A stretch of DNA of 64,000 nt from Erythroxylum novogranatense (lineage: Eukaryota; Streptophyta; Magnoliopsida; Malpighiales; Erythroxylaceae), in the NCBI GenBank assembly GCA_029891385.1, contig CM057233.1, forward strand, positions 31,664,540 through 31,728,539. Direction: 5' to 3'. A program made the position numbers and the translations under genes. The notes below the pieces were generated by a model. The model worked only from the letters and a program-made list of their open reading frames with translations. It had not been told where the DNA came from and made no database searches. Below, one piece after another: positions 24,730-36,560 of this stretch; positions within the stretch are counted from its first letter, which is position 1; each line of letters starts with the position of its first letter.

Positions 24730-25426
24730 TTTGGCCTTGACCCTATTTGGGCCTTCTTTTCATCGACCTTCTTCTTTCCTTGCCCTTACCCTTGGGCTTA
24801 AAAGAAGAAGCTACATTAGCTTCTGGCCCATGAGCCTTAATATTCAATATTTCCTCCGTGCTCTGGAGGGTATTCATCAACTCACTCAACGTGTAATCCT
24901 TGCTATTGAGCTCATAGTCCAACTTAAACTACTGAAAAGAAGAGTTTAAGCTATTGATGATCATAATCATCTGCGTGTCCGCATCCATATCCTCCCCAAA
25001 CATCTCAGCCTCAGTGACCGCAGAGATTACCTTCATCATGTAATCCCGCACCGGCTCACTGTGTTTCTGTCCGAGATTATGAAAGGTTTGATAGCTTTCA
25101 CTCTTGCAGACCTAGTCCTCACACCAAACATCTCATGTAGGTGATGGACCATTGACTAGCAGTTTTCATACAAGCAATTTGCTTTTGCAACACGCCACGA
25201 TGAAGCTTTAATATAACACTTAGTAGTCTTGTCGAAGATTCTCGCCAACGCTCATGTTGTTGGACTTGCTCAGAGTTGCATCTCCACTTAGAGGCGAGGC
25301 TCATTTTCGTTAACACCCATGAAATACGCTCATATTGAAGAACAATGTCAAGGTTACGCTCCATTCATTAAACTTGTCTCTATTTTTCAATTTGTTATTA
25401 GTCAAGAGCAGGGTGAGTGGATTCAT
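24730..25426 (-). pseudogene. Copia-2 gag, degenerate
   Basis: The start codon is at 25426-25424 by homology with Copia-1. The Gag core is recognisable in LDIVLQYERISWVLT, an RGVLQKQIACMKTA segment (25364-25119) and QDYMMKV-like text below it. Frame changes near 25150 and 25090 break it. A Lys/Pro-rich linker leads to the knuckle at about 24700. Confidence 0.85.
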
Positions 25427-26919
25427 TTTGTGGTTGATTATGTTTGAAAATATAAATTATTAAAACATGAGCATACTAGTCAACAATTTATGGAACTTTG
25501 TATAAAATCATGATGCATGTATGCATATGATAGATTTAACAAAACTTAAAAATTAAAACATTATACGACGGTTATTTTTCTTATCTATAACAAACTAAAT
25601 GACGGTGGGCCTTCTTATCTATTAAAAGAAAAACTGGGACCCTCCCACTCAAAAAACTACCAAGCATCTCATGCTTAATTTTTAAGCGTCTTAATTTGAT
25701 CCATACTTTTACCAAATGAGCTACGGTGGGCGGTTTATTGATAAAAATGTTGAGTGTATAACCATTTGATTCATTCACTAAAGATACCTACAAATCATGC
25801 CTCGTGGAGGTCACATTTGCTATCATTAAGTGGACTTATCCTTAAGGAGATCCAAACCATGCAAGATCTAGGATCCATGCCCTCCGATGGGGAGTACCAC
25901 TTCACCACATGCAAACGGGCCATCATTTGGAGACCGTGGACTCTCACAGGAGCATCCTCTCCCACTCAATCTTTTTGGGCTTTACGTTTTAAATACCATC
26001 TTGTCTATATGCAATTTATTATCCATCCTATATTGTTTCATTATATATCTCATACATAATGAATGCATGGCAAGGCCTAGGGTTGGCAATTTTCTAAATG
26101 ACATGCAATCACATAATATCATATATTACAAGCATTCATTTCTCCATTCATCACATGAACTAATAAAGCCACTTTTGATTGTCCATCCTAGAAACATAAA
26201 ATAATTACAAGCCTTTTAGGCCCAAAATATGCTTCTTCATCTTGGATCTTCCGCTTCGAATTCTTCGCTAACATGATCCGGCCCATTCGGTAAATAAAAT
26301 GTAATGGCATTTATGAAATTAGAATTTTGTCATTTTGAAAATAAAATTCAGCATTAGATTTTAGAAACCAAATCTTTGTTTTGACAAAAATTCCAGCACT
26401 TGTTTTATTAAAACCAAACTCATTTCATGAAAAATAAAAACAGCACTTAGTATTTTAGCAAAACCGAAATTGGATTCATTGAAACAAAAAACCAGCACTT
26501 GTTTTCCAATCATAACTGAAATATGATTCATTGAAACAAAAATTCCAGCAACTTAGTTTTCACAAAACTTATGCCAAAACACAAAAGGATACACCGAAAA
26601 TTTTACCTTTCCATTTCTTCAATCCATGGCTGCTCCTTCTTCATCATTACATCAATTTTGAACATTACAAAATCAAATAAAATAGAAAAAAAGAAACCAA
26701 GGAGGAAACATGGTGATGATAGACCACCCTCCTTGTTACAACCAAATGAAGAAATCTTACAAGATAAAATTTAACTTCTATGGACAACCAAAAGAGCAAC
26801 ATACACCATATATGTTTCTATCACATAAAAATATGCAGTATACATAAAAAGATTGCCAACCCATGCATTCACCATATAGGAACCGAAATCATGCATGAAA
26901 AACCGGCTCTGATACCAAT
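25427..26919 (-). other. Copia-2 leader with PBS and ~50-bp repeats
   Basis: A non-coding leader of about 1.5 kb lies between the 5' LTR and gag. The primer binding site, complementary in type to initiator tRNA-Met (TGGTATCAGAGCC on the minus strand), is at 26905-26917. A degenerate tandem array with CCAGCACTTG(T/A)-like cores at about 26393, 26441, 26492 and 26546 (spacing 43-54 bp) occupies 26330-26575. The corresponding Copia-1 leader keeps the same features, so the leader is conserved in layout. Confidence 0.8.
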
Positions 26920-27994
26920 TGTTGGATTGGAAAAAGAAAGCATGCTTAGTATGGAGAAACGATAGATTTCAAAACTTTTTAAGAAATCATCTTGCAGCGG
27001 AAGCAATATATCCAAATCAACATGCTAATCCATACATGATATGGTATAAGGATAATAAAACCAAGAATTATTAAATATTATGAGATCTTGAATTATTAAA
27101 TATTATGAGAATATGTCCAATTGCAAACCCTATTTAGAACCTTATTATAGCCATCCGCACAACCAAGGATAAAATTACCGTTTTACCCTTATGTTGGTTT
27201 TTCCTTCTAGATCTCTCATTTTACTTTATATGGTTTACTTTATATGGTGATTAACACATAAGATCTCATCTTAGTGTTAAGACTTGATAGGTAGCTAGTC
27301 CATCAAACTACTGGCGCCAGTTTAATCACCAAATCTCCTTAAAACATCTAGAAGAGATGATAACACTATAAACTCTTTATTTGAGTGAATGTTCACGATA
27401 CATGTTTCAATTAATAATTCCAACATGCAGAATCGGATTAATACCTGTAAAAATCCATTCCGATCATATCAAGAATTATAATGAAACACATATGAGTTCA
27501 CCACTCATCAAGATTGTGGTTCATAATAAGCGAATGTTTAAGTTGTATGTTTTAAGATTAAAGTAACGACCCACTTTATTCTTGAAAACATACTTGATTC
27601 AATTCATTTAATAGTGCCATTATCGATAGTCTACTACTATCATGATATGAAACTCATCATTCCCTTTAAGTAAACTCCTTTACTTATATGGAGATAAATC
27701 GCAACACTACTGATCTAAACCATAATCAAACGACCAACTTGATTATTCAACTGTGAATCAATTAATTGATTATAATAATATACATGTTTCCCATACATCT
27801 CTATGTATATGTATATTACTTACAAATGAATCTTGGTACCTTATGCCCAGATATATAATGCTCATACAGATAAAACCAAACTCTTTTGTTTTATTAATAA
27901 TAAATATTTTCATTACAAAACTGTAACTGAAGAAGATAAAGTTACATGTAAATACACTTGCTTTCCAGGGCACTATATTTACATAACTCCAACA
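26920..27994 (-). mobile_element. Copia-2 5' LTR with ~1-kb internal deletion
   Basis: Only 1075 bp against 2092 bp in its partner. The match runs to about 27067 (GATAATAAAACCAAGAA), then jumps to sequence equivalent to about 20605 in the other LTR. A short duplicated block (ATTATTAAATATTATGAGA) lies at the breakpoint, as does a second small duplication of TTTACTTTATATGG near 27225. Confidence 0.92.
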
Positions 27995-28734
27995 AACAAA
28001 GCCTCAAAATTCATCAAGTCATGCTTAACTTAAGACATTTTTTTCTAATAATCAAATTGAAGGAATTTGCTCACACTTCCTTCTAGAGAATTGTTTCTCA
28101 TTGTATCAATTTTCTAATGACACCAACATTATTCAATTTGATTCGACATTCCAAAAGTTATACACTAAACATTTCCAGAATGTTCTTATACTAAAACATT
28201 TTCCTGCGCTTGATTTCCATCAAAAATTGGATACTCTTAGAGACTGAATTGAAACTAAATTTCATCAGAAAATTTATAGTACTATATCTCTAGTTTAATC
28301 CAAATCAGGAATCATCTTATTTAGATGATAAGAGCAAAAGTTATGACCAAAACACTTTCAGCTCCTACTAATCTAAGATTGAACACTAAACCCAACTTAA
28401 ATTAAGAAATTGAAAGTATTAGGGACCGAATTGAAATTCAGTTCCTTAAGATAACCTGTAGCTACATGTCTCTAGTTTAATTAGAAATAACAATCAACTT
28501 AATTGGATCTCTACGAGGCAAGATATCACCAAAATACCTAAGCCTGTTCAGAAAAATGTCTAACTCAAACACTTTAATCAATCCTCTCACTTTGATTCAA
28601 TCAATCTTTTTCAAATTAATCTTAAAAATCCACAATTTTCATGGATAGGTAGAGGAATGTCGTATAAATCTAATGTTACAAAAATCAGGTTAATAGGATG
28701 TCGGACGAAAAAATTAGAAGCAAAATAATGGAAA

Positions 28735-28855
28735 GGGTCTGGTCACTCTCGCGAGCAGCCCGTGAGGCGACCAGGACGCCCTTGCGAGCTGGTCGCGGGG
28801 CGACCAGCACAGCCCGACATTGTGAGTGCGACGCGTCGTTCGCTAAAACCCGTGA
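28735..28855. repeat. GC-rich island, LARD-1 left LTR
   Basis: About 120 bp dense in CpG, with CTCGCGAG, GGCGACCAG, TTGCGAGC, GGTCGCGGGGCGACC and GTGCGACGCGTCG words, several of them palindromic. The flanks (GAAGCAAAA..ATGGAAAGGGTCTGGTCA and AAAACCCG..GATCTTTTT) are shared with the right LTR, while the island body is not colinear with it. Confidence 0.85.
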
Positions 28856-28899
28856 ATCTTTTTATTTTTTTTCCTTTTTTTCTTCATTCAAAATTCTAA

Positions 28900-29800
28900 A
28901 ATGTATAACTTTTCACTCAGAACTTCAAATTTTTCAAATTTGATATCCATGGAAAAAGAAAAGAAAGCTATACAATTTCTATGAGGAACTCAAAAACAAA
29001 TTTGGCCTCTATAGGGGTCAAAATTCACTTCAAAGTATCTGTCCTAAAAATGTCATCCTAAACAGTAACAAAATTTCTAAAAATCATAACTTCCTATTCC
29101 ATTGTACAAAAATTTCAAGCTTTATGTCAATGGAAAGATGAAATCACATTCTACAACTTTCATGAAGAACTTAAAAGCAATTTAAACCTCTAAATAGGTC
29201 AAAATTTTAATTAAAGTTTCTGCCCCAGAAATTCACCCTAAACTACATCCAAACTTCAACAATTCATATCTTTCACTTCCCACATCCAAAAATGACATAT
29301 TATACATCATTGAAAAGCTATGAAATTCCTCTATAACTTTCAATAAGGATACTTGATCCAATTCAAACCATATCAGTCCAGAATTTGCCTCAAAGCACAT
29401 CATCCACAAAACTTACCCTTATGGACATTTTCAAAAACAAAGCAAAGTAATCTTTGGAACAACACCCAATCATTCAAAAGATCATAACTTTCAACTTTGA
29501 TATCGAAAAATGTCATACTTTATAGTGATAGAAAGATATCAAGACAAATTACAACTTTTATGAAGAACTGAAAAGCAAAATCTACCTCTAACTAGGTCAA
29601 ATCTCCACATATTTGTGGCTGCCCTGTTAACAAAAATCACCTAAGCAAATCCAAATTTCAATTAATCGTAACTTTCAACTCCAATGTCGAAAAATGTCAT
29701 ACTTTATAGCGATAGAAAGCTATCAAGAAAAGCTACAAGTTTTATGAATATCATTTTATCAAAATCAGCCTAAATTAACTCAGAAAAATTCACAAAAGTT
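28900..29800 (-). repeat. Degenerate ~180-bp tandem array, LARD-1 left LTR
   Basis: Repeated blocks of the type CATAACTTTCAACTCC, GTCATACTTTATAG(T/C)GATAGAAAG and CTACAACTTTCATGAAGAAC recur about every 175-220 bp (for example near 28937, 29112, 29290, 29513, 29698). This is the same array as in the solo LTR at 2640-3290, on the other strand. Confidence 0.75.
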
Positions 29801-30274
29801 TCTGATCAAACACCCAACACTGTTACTTTTCATCCCAAAAATTTTCAGACTTTCTGATTCTCTAAAAACAAACACTTTCACTATTCATTTATTGCTTTTC
29901 AATTCCATTCAAATCAACTCATTCACTATACATGTTCATAGTAACCTTACACATACAAATTTACCTAAAAATCTCAACGTCATCAAAAACTAAAATGAAT
30001 TCTTTTCACATCAATTTCATTAAAGCACCCACAACACATACATATACAAAACATCAATTTCATGCATTAACCTCAAAATATCATTGTAATTGCTTCAATT
30101 AACCGTAGCCAAATAAAACATTAAACATAACTTACTACATTCACCTACCAAATCTTGCATATCATTCAAATTCAAGAATTTTTCTTTTTCTCTGCACATG
30201 AATAAATCACCACAAATTCCTTATTTAATTTCATTTAAGACTTCTAATTTTCAAGAAAAATTCAGGGTCTAACG

Positions 30275-30483
30275 ATTCTCCCCCTCTTAAAAGAATTTCG
30301 TTCTCGAAATTCTTCCCTAAATAATCAAGCAATTAAAGATGATGTTGTCTTATGTTTTTCCTTCGTCTCCCAAGTAACTTATTCTCACAAATAATTTCTC
30401 CCAATTTAGTCAATCACTTATGTGAGTAACTTATACACATGTGCCCATGCAAGATCTTAATACTGGCGCTCTGATACCACTCA
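30275..30483 (-). other. LARD-1 complete interior: PPT, linker, PBS
   Basis: Only 209 bp separate the two LTRs. On the minus strand, the primer binding site at 30465-30479 (TGGTATCAGAGCGCC, initiator tRNA-Met type) follows the 5' LTR by a few bases. The polypurine tract at 30275-30293 (CTTTTAAGAGGGGGAGAAT) abuts the 3' LTR. The sequence next to the tract, CGAAATTCTTTTAAGAGG, resembles the end of chromovirus pol regions (compare 49290-49316 and 8863-8890), which points to a gypsy parent. No ORF is present. Confidence 0.92.
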
Positions 30484-33400
30484 TGTTGGGACACGTTTTT
30501 AGAACTCAACCTCGAAATCATAAATTGAAAAACAAAGTGGTCAAAAACGAAAGGAATCAAATAAAGCGCGTGGGGAAGAAAAAGAAAGAAATCAAAAATT
30601 GAAAGTGGGCCAAGTTCGGATCGAAAACCAAAGGAATCGAAAGCGCAGAATCAAAGAAAACAAAACGCTTAAGGACAAAACTCTTAGCTCCGACATCCGA
30701 AAATGCATACTTTAGAAAAACGTTGGAAACTGTAAAGACACACTTGGTCTAAACCAATCCAAATCGGTGTAAATTGTTTTTTCTTCAATATCATTCAAAA
30801 CAATTTCAATTTCAAACGTGAGATTCATCCACCCTCATTCAAAGCAACTTCAATGGCCAAATGGACTTTATCAATCCCACTCAAGCCTCAATTTATATGA
30901 TTCCTCCAATTCAATCATATCTCATATCTCATCTTAAAAAAAAAACACTTATCTTTCTTTTTCCTTAAAAATCTCCCACACACGTATATATACCCACAAT
31001 TTATATGCAAAACTCAACAACTTAAACGGAAAACTTCTTCCGATACCTTACTTTCGAATTCAACTCATCTCATCCATATACAAATTCATATGACATATCC
31101 ATACACAAATATTTGAATTCAACTGATCTCATCCATATACAAATTCATATGACATATCCATACATAAGTTCATATTTCAAAACCATACACAAATCCATAT
31201 ATCACACACAAATTTATCTTTCAAAACCATATCTCATTAACTTCCTAAAATAAATGCTTACAAACTTTAATGGCATTCCAACCCATGTTACATCACCAAT
31301 ATCAAAAGTCCAAATACAAAAACCTCAAAATTCTTAACATATGTCTCAGATCTTATTCTTACAACAATCTAACTTAAAAACACATTATATACATAAACAA
31401 ACGGATGTCTTGAATTTCTTTGATCTGATCTTTTGTTCGTTACCTGGAGATGGGAATGAAAGGGGGGGGGGAGCTTTACAGCCCGTGGGTAACATACTTA
31501 TAACAGAAAAATAAGCAAAAACTATTTTCAAAACTCATTGCCATTTCATAGAAATTTCACAGTAGAAATCATCAAATACTTTTTTCTAAAAAATTCTCAA
31601 TTTATCAAATAATTCATAAGCAATTTCAAATCATGTATGCATCAAACTTATAAACACACATAAGCACATCAGAATGGTTTGGGTTGGTCCAGAAACAGAA
31701 CGTACAACACATTTTCGCATAGCGGTCCTGTGTAGTCGTGAATTTATGGGAGTCCTCAAAGGAGCTCCAATGCCACTAACGGGCAGGAGGGAGAAGCCTT
31801 TTTGACAAGTGCACTTGACATCTTATGGGACCTAACCAAACCCACATAACATATTTTCACACTTGAAATCAGATTGCCCAAAGGCACATTTCAAAAGCTT
31901 AGTTTTTATACGCATGTCATATTTCAAACACATTTCCATTCACAATTTCACAATTTTAATCAAATTCACATAGAAAATTCTCAATCATTCAAAAACAAGT
32001 AATGCAACAATTGTAGACATTTATCAAATCATTCAAAAACAATAAATTTAACCATTGTAGCAATTTGTCAAATCATTCTAAAACAATGAATACAAAAACA
32101 TTTTATCTTCTTGATTTTTTGAAAACATATTTGTGACTCATAATTCAAATTATAAACATGGTACTCACCTTATTTCCATGCTTGAAACTTATTCACACTC
32201 CTCTTTCCTCCCTCCCATTGCCTCTCTTAATTTCCTTCATTTAAGACAAAATCTCTAATTAATAGGAATTCCAAAGTTGAGCAATTCATAACATATAATC
32301 ACCAAAATTTATCTTGGAAAACTTAAACCCATACTTCTCTTAAGCTATCTAAAGTAAAATCTTTTCATAAATCCAACAAATCACAAACCTATTCTTAACT
32401 TAATCTTTCGCCAAAAGAGAAATTTCTTGGTTCAAATGGAAGCTCTCATGCTCCTCTTTATTTTTCCCTCTTGAATCAACTTAAAAATCCTTCTGGAATC
32501 CAAGAAAAATCAAACCCTAACCTTTTTCTTCTTTCTCTCCTTCCGCCACCGAACACACTCTTCTCTTCTTTCTTTTATTTTCTTTTGTTCACCTCTTTAC
32601 AATTTCGTGCTTCCCTTCCTTTAAGAACAAGACCCACATGTCTTATTACAAAAATGCCATTAATGAAAGATAAATGACCACTTTACCCTTATATATAAGC
32701 CTTATAACTTAAAAGCTTAAGTGTTCTTCCAATTTTGCCCTTCATGCATTCTTAACACCTTAACACTATAATTCAATCAACTTATGCCATAAAAATCTTA
32801 CTTAATCATATTAACATGCTAATTACTTATATTAACATGCTAATTAATTCCTCAAAATCATATAATATAACAAAGCCTCAAAATTCATCAAGTCATGCTT
32901 AACTTAAGACATTTTTATCTAATCATCAAATTGAAGGAATTTGCTCACACTTCCTTCTAGAGAATTGTTTTACATTGTCTCAATTTTCTAATGACACCAA
33001 CATCATTCAATGTGATTCGACAGTCCAAAAGTTATACACCAAACATTTCTAGACTGTTCTTATACTAAAACATTTTCCTGCGCTTGATTTCCATCTAAAA
33101 ATTGATACTCTTAGAGACTGATTTAAAACTCAATTGCATCAGTACATTTGTATTCCTATATCTCTAGTTTAATCTAAATTGAGAATCATCTCATTTATAT
33201 CACTAGAGCAAAAGTTATGGCCAAAACACTCTCAACTCTTACTAATCCATGACTGAACACTAAACCCAACTTCAATTTATAAATTGAAAGTCTTAGGAAG
33301 TGAATTGAAATTCTGTTCCTTCAGATACCGTTTAGCTCCATGTATCTAGTTTAAGTAGAAACAAAAATAAACTCAATTGGATCTCTATAGATCAAAATAT

Positions 33401-35154
33401 CACTAAAATACCTAAGCATGTTGAGAAAAATGTCCAACTCAAACTCTTTAATCAATCCTCTCACTTTGATTCATTCAATATTTTTCAAATTAATCTAAAA
33501 AATCCATAATTTTCATGGAGAGGTAGAAGAATGTAGTAGGAATCCAACGCTTTAAAAATCAGGTCAATTCAATGTCGGACGGAAAAATTAGAAGCAAAAG
33601 AATGGAAAGGGTCTGGTCACCCTCGCGAGCCGACCAGCACAGCCTGAAGTCGCAAGGGTGATGCGTCACCCTCGTGACAAGGGCCTTCAACTCATGGCGT
33701 CGCGAGTGCGACGTGTTGCCCGCCAAAACCCGCGGATCTTTTTCTTTTTTTTTCCTTCTTTTCTTCTTCTGAAAATTTGAAATGCATAACTTTTCACTCA
33801 GAACTTCAAAATTTTCAAATTTGGTATCTATGGAAAGAGAAAAGAAAGCTCTACAATTTCCATGCGGAACTCAAAAACAAATTTGGCCTCTATAGGGGTC
33901 AAAATTCACTTCAAAGTATCTGTCCCATAAATATCATCCTAAACAGTAACACAACTTCTAAAAATCATAACTTCCTATTCCATTGTCCAAAAATTTCATG
34001 CTTTATGTAAATGGAAACATAAAAACACATTCTACAACTTTCATGAAGAACTTAAAAGCAATTTCAACCTCTAAATGAGTCAAAATTTCAATTAAAAATT
34101 CTGCCTCATAAATTCACCTTAAACCACATCCAAACTTTAACAATTCATATCTTTCACTTCCCACATCCAAAAATGACATATTATACATTATTGAAAAACT
34201 ATGAAATTCCTCTATAACTTTTAATAAGGTTAATTGATCTAATTCAAATCATATCAGTCTAGAAATTGCCTCAAAGCACATCATCCACAAAACCTACCCT
34301 TATGGACATTTTTAAAAACAAAGCAAAATCATCTTTGGAAAAACATCCAAATATTCAAAAGATCATAACTTTCAACTCCAATATAAAAAAATTTCATACT
34401 TTATAGTGATAGAAAGATATCAAGACAAATTACAACTTTCATGAAGAACTAAAAAGCAAAATCTACCTCTAACTAGATCAAATCTCAACATATTTGTGGT
34501 TGCCCTGTTAAAAAAAATCACCTAAGCAAATCCAAATTTCAATTAATAATAACTTTCAACTCCAATGTCAAAAATGTCATACTTTAAAGAGATAGAAAGT
34601 TATCAAGAAAAGATACAACTTTTATGAAGATCATTTTATCAAAATCAGCCTAAATCAACCCAGAAAAATTCACAAAAGTTTCTGATCAAACACCCAACAC
34701 TGTTACTATTCATCCCAAAAATTTTCAGACTTTCTGATTCTCTAAAAACTAACACTTTCACTATTCATTTCTTACTTTTCAATTTCATTCAAATCAACTC
34801 ATTCACTATACATGTTCATAGTACCCTTACACATGCAAATTTACCCAAAAATCTCAACGTCATCAAAAACTAAAATCAATTCTTTTCACATCAATTTCAT
34901 TAAAGCACCCACAACACGTACATATACAAAACATCTATTTCATGCATTAAACTCAAAATATCATTGTAATTGCTCCAATTAACCTTAGCCAAATAAAACA
35001 TTAAACACAACTTACTACATTCACCTACCAAATCTTACATATCATTCAAATTCAAGAATTTTTCTTTTTCTTTGCACATGAATAAATCACCACAAATTCC
35101 TCATTTAGTTTCATTTAAGACTTCTAATTTTCAAGAAAAATTCGGGGTCCAACA
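30484..35154 (-). mobile_element. LARD-1 right (5') LTR, 4671 bp, uninterrupted
   Basis: Begins TGTTGGGACACG and ends GGGGTCCAACA. It contains a 10-G run (31462-31471, against 11 in the left LTR), a hairpin-type unit near 31700, a GC island at 33611-33735 and the ~180-bp array at about 33780-34650. Divergence from the left LTR is visible throughout, so insertion is not recent. There is no coding sequence. Confidence 0.93.
33611..33735. repeat. GC-rich island, LARD-1 right LTR
   Basis: CpG-dense words TCGCGAG, CCGACCAG, GTCGCAAGGGTGA, GCGTCACCCTCGTGAC, GTCGCGAGTGCGACG. It occupies the same place as the island in the left LTR and shares its outer flanks and a few words (GACCAGCACAGCC, GAGTGCGACG). 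The central part is different in order and sequence. Confidence 0.85.
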
Positions 35155-35159
35155 CTAAC

Positions 35160-36308
35160 TTCTTTAGTACTACTTCACTTCTTCCTTTGTGATTTCTCAC
35201 AAAGTCTTCCTCTAAGAAGGTTGTATTTGTTGACAGAAATATCTTCCTGTCTTGAGGACTGTAAAAATATTACCCTCGAGTTCCTGTAGGATATCCTACA
35301 AATAAACATACGTTTGACCTTGCTTCCATCTTTGTGGATTCAAGCTTTAGAATATGGTCTGGGCATCCCCAAGTCCTCAAGTGCCTCAATGAAGGCACTC
35401 GGCCAGTCCAAAACTCCCTAGGTGTTTTAGGCATTGATTTGGATGGAGTAAAGTTGAGAAGATATGTTGCCGTCTGTATGGCATATCCCCAGAATGATTC
35501 TAGATGGCTAACATAAGACATCATCGATCTTACAATATCCAATAGACTCCTATTTCTCCTCTCAGTTACACCATTCTGTTGAGGTATTCAAGGAGCTGAC
35601 AAATTGGAAACAATTCCATTGTCAATTAAATATTGTGGGAACTCTCCAGATAAGTACTCACCACCTCTATCTGATCGATGTTGTTTTGGTGGCTTGCCTA
35701 GCTGCTTCTTAGGTTCAGCTTTGAATTCTTTGAATGTTTCAAAGGATTCACTCTTTTTTATGGATAAAATACAAATAGCCATGTCTTGAATAATCATCTA
35801 CAAAGGCTATGAAGTATTCATGAACTCCTCTAGCTTGTACGTTCATGGGCCCACACATATCAGTATGTACTAGGTCAAACATGGATTCATATATGTTTCC
35901 TTTAGAAGGGAATGAGGCTTTGGTCATTTTTCCTTCAATACAATATTCACAGGTGGGTAATGGATCATTATTGAAGCCCATAACGATCCCATCCTTTACT
36001 AACCTGTCAAGTCTTTTTTGATTGATATGACCCATTCTGAAGTGCCACAGATATTTTAAATTAATGCTAGAGACATTATAATGTCTTGGTTTTATCAATT
36101 CTGTGGTGTTTAGTGAGCCCTTTGTTGGTTCTATAAAGAACAATCCATATTTAATAATCGCATCACAAATAAAATCCTTATTCTCATATATTGAAACAAC
36201 ATTTTCAAAATATAAGGAATAACCAGATTTTATTAGGAAAAAGCAGAAATCATGTTCCTTACAATCATTGGCATGTAATAAAATCCTCCAAATATAACCT
36301 ATGACCAC
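35160..36308 (-). pseudogene. Copia-1 body A integrase
   Basis: Frames 36308-35748, 35797-35588 and 35542-35270 together cover a nearly full integrase. The zinc domain has LWHFRMGHINQK and CEYCIEGK. The catalytic triad is visible as HTDMCGP, SDRGGEYLS and GVTERRNRSLLD. The tail includes WGYAIQTATYLLNFTPSK and CLFVGYPTGTRG. A frame change occurs near 35770 and stops near 35590 and 35270. The gene is then cut by the LARD-1 insertion at 35155-35159 and resumes below 17002. Confidence 0.9.
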
Positions 36309-36560
36309 TAGGAAGGTACAAGATAACTACTCCCACTGATTCTGCTAAAACATAAGATATATCCGTTATCTTTACTTGAAACTGGCCTTTAGGTAGTTTT
36401 CTCCTTTGTTAGAACCCCTGCAAAGAATTGAAAACATGGTTAGCAGCTCCTAAATCTAATATCCAAGAAACAGATAAATTTGCCACATTTTTAGCTCCTA
36501 ACAAACTTAGGAAATCCATATTTTGTTGCATTTAAGGGAGTCAAGGTAGATTGGGCAGTT
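36309..36560 (-). pseudogene. Copia-1 body A protease, altered active site
   Basis: The signature region reads WILDLGAANHVF: codons at 36448-36456 give D-L-G where D-S-G is expected, and the downstream Cys is Phe. Flanking text (LPKGQFQVKI) is recognisable. No functional protease is possible. Confidence 0.82.

Larger units (their letters stand above)
19403..27994 (-). mobile_element. Copia-2: full-length Ty1/copia element (8.6 kb), inactive
   Basis: Bounded by TGTTGGATCAG (19403) and ACTCCAACA (27994) with a perfect duplication AACAA on both sides in the LARD-1 LTR. Minus-strand order: 5' LTR 26920-27994, PBS, leader about 1.5 kb, gag, PR, INT, RT, RNase H, polypurine tract 21495-21508, 3' LTR 19403-21494. 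It belongs to the same family as Copia-1 (same LTR ends, PBS and coding blocks) but is a single-body copy. Multiple frameshifts remove coding ability. It is the youngest insertion in the left-hand nest by nesting order. Confidence 0.95.
17007..30274 (-). mobile_element. LARD-1 left (3') LTR, split by Copia-2
   Basis: The LTR spans 17007-19402 plus 28000-30274, with Copia-2 between; AACAA (19398-19402 and 27995-27999) is the duplicated target. The two halves match the right LTR continuously: 17007-19402 corresponds to 30484-32874, and 28000-30274 to about 32876-35154. Features include an 11-G run at 17977-17987, a single hairpin-like unit near 18230, a GC island at 28735-28855 and the ~180-bp array at about 28900-29800. 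The terminal bases are AACG rather than AACA at 30271-30274, a point mutation. Confidence 0.93.
17007..35154 (-). mobile_element. LARD-1: non-autonomous LTR element, 4.67-kb LTRs, 209-bp interior
   Basis: Termini TGTTGGGACTCG (17007) and GGGGTCCAACA (35154) are flanked by a perfect 5-bp duplication CTAAC (17002-17006 and 35155-35159) within Copia-1 body A. Removing the nested Copia-2 and its duplication gives a left LTR of 4672 bp; the right LTR is 4671 bp. Between them (30275-30483) lie only a polypurine tract, about 160 bp of linker and a primer binding site. There is no gag or pol, so it must use proteins from a related gypsy element. The family lies between LARD (long LTRs, non-coding) and TRIM (tiny interior) in layout. 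LTR sequence is shared with the solo LTR at 2317-7534. Confidence 0.93.

Noticed and set aside
17007..35154. Reading 17007 and 35154 as two independent solo LTRs of one family
   Set aside because: The perfect CTAAC duplication lies only at the outer ends, and the PBS and PPT sit in the right order and orientation in the 209 bp between the LTRs, so it is one element.
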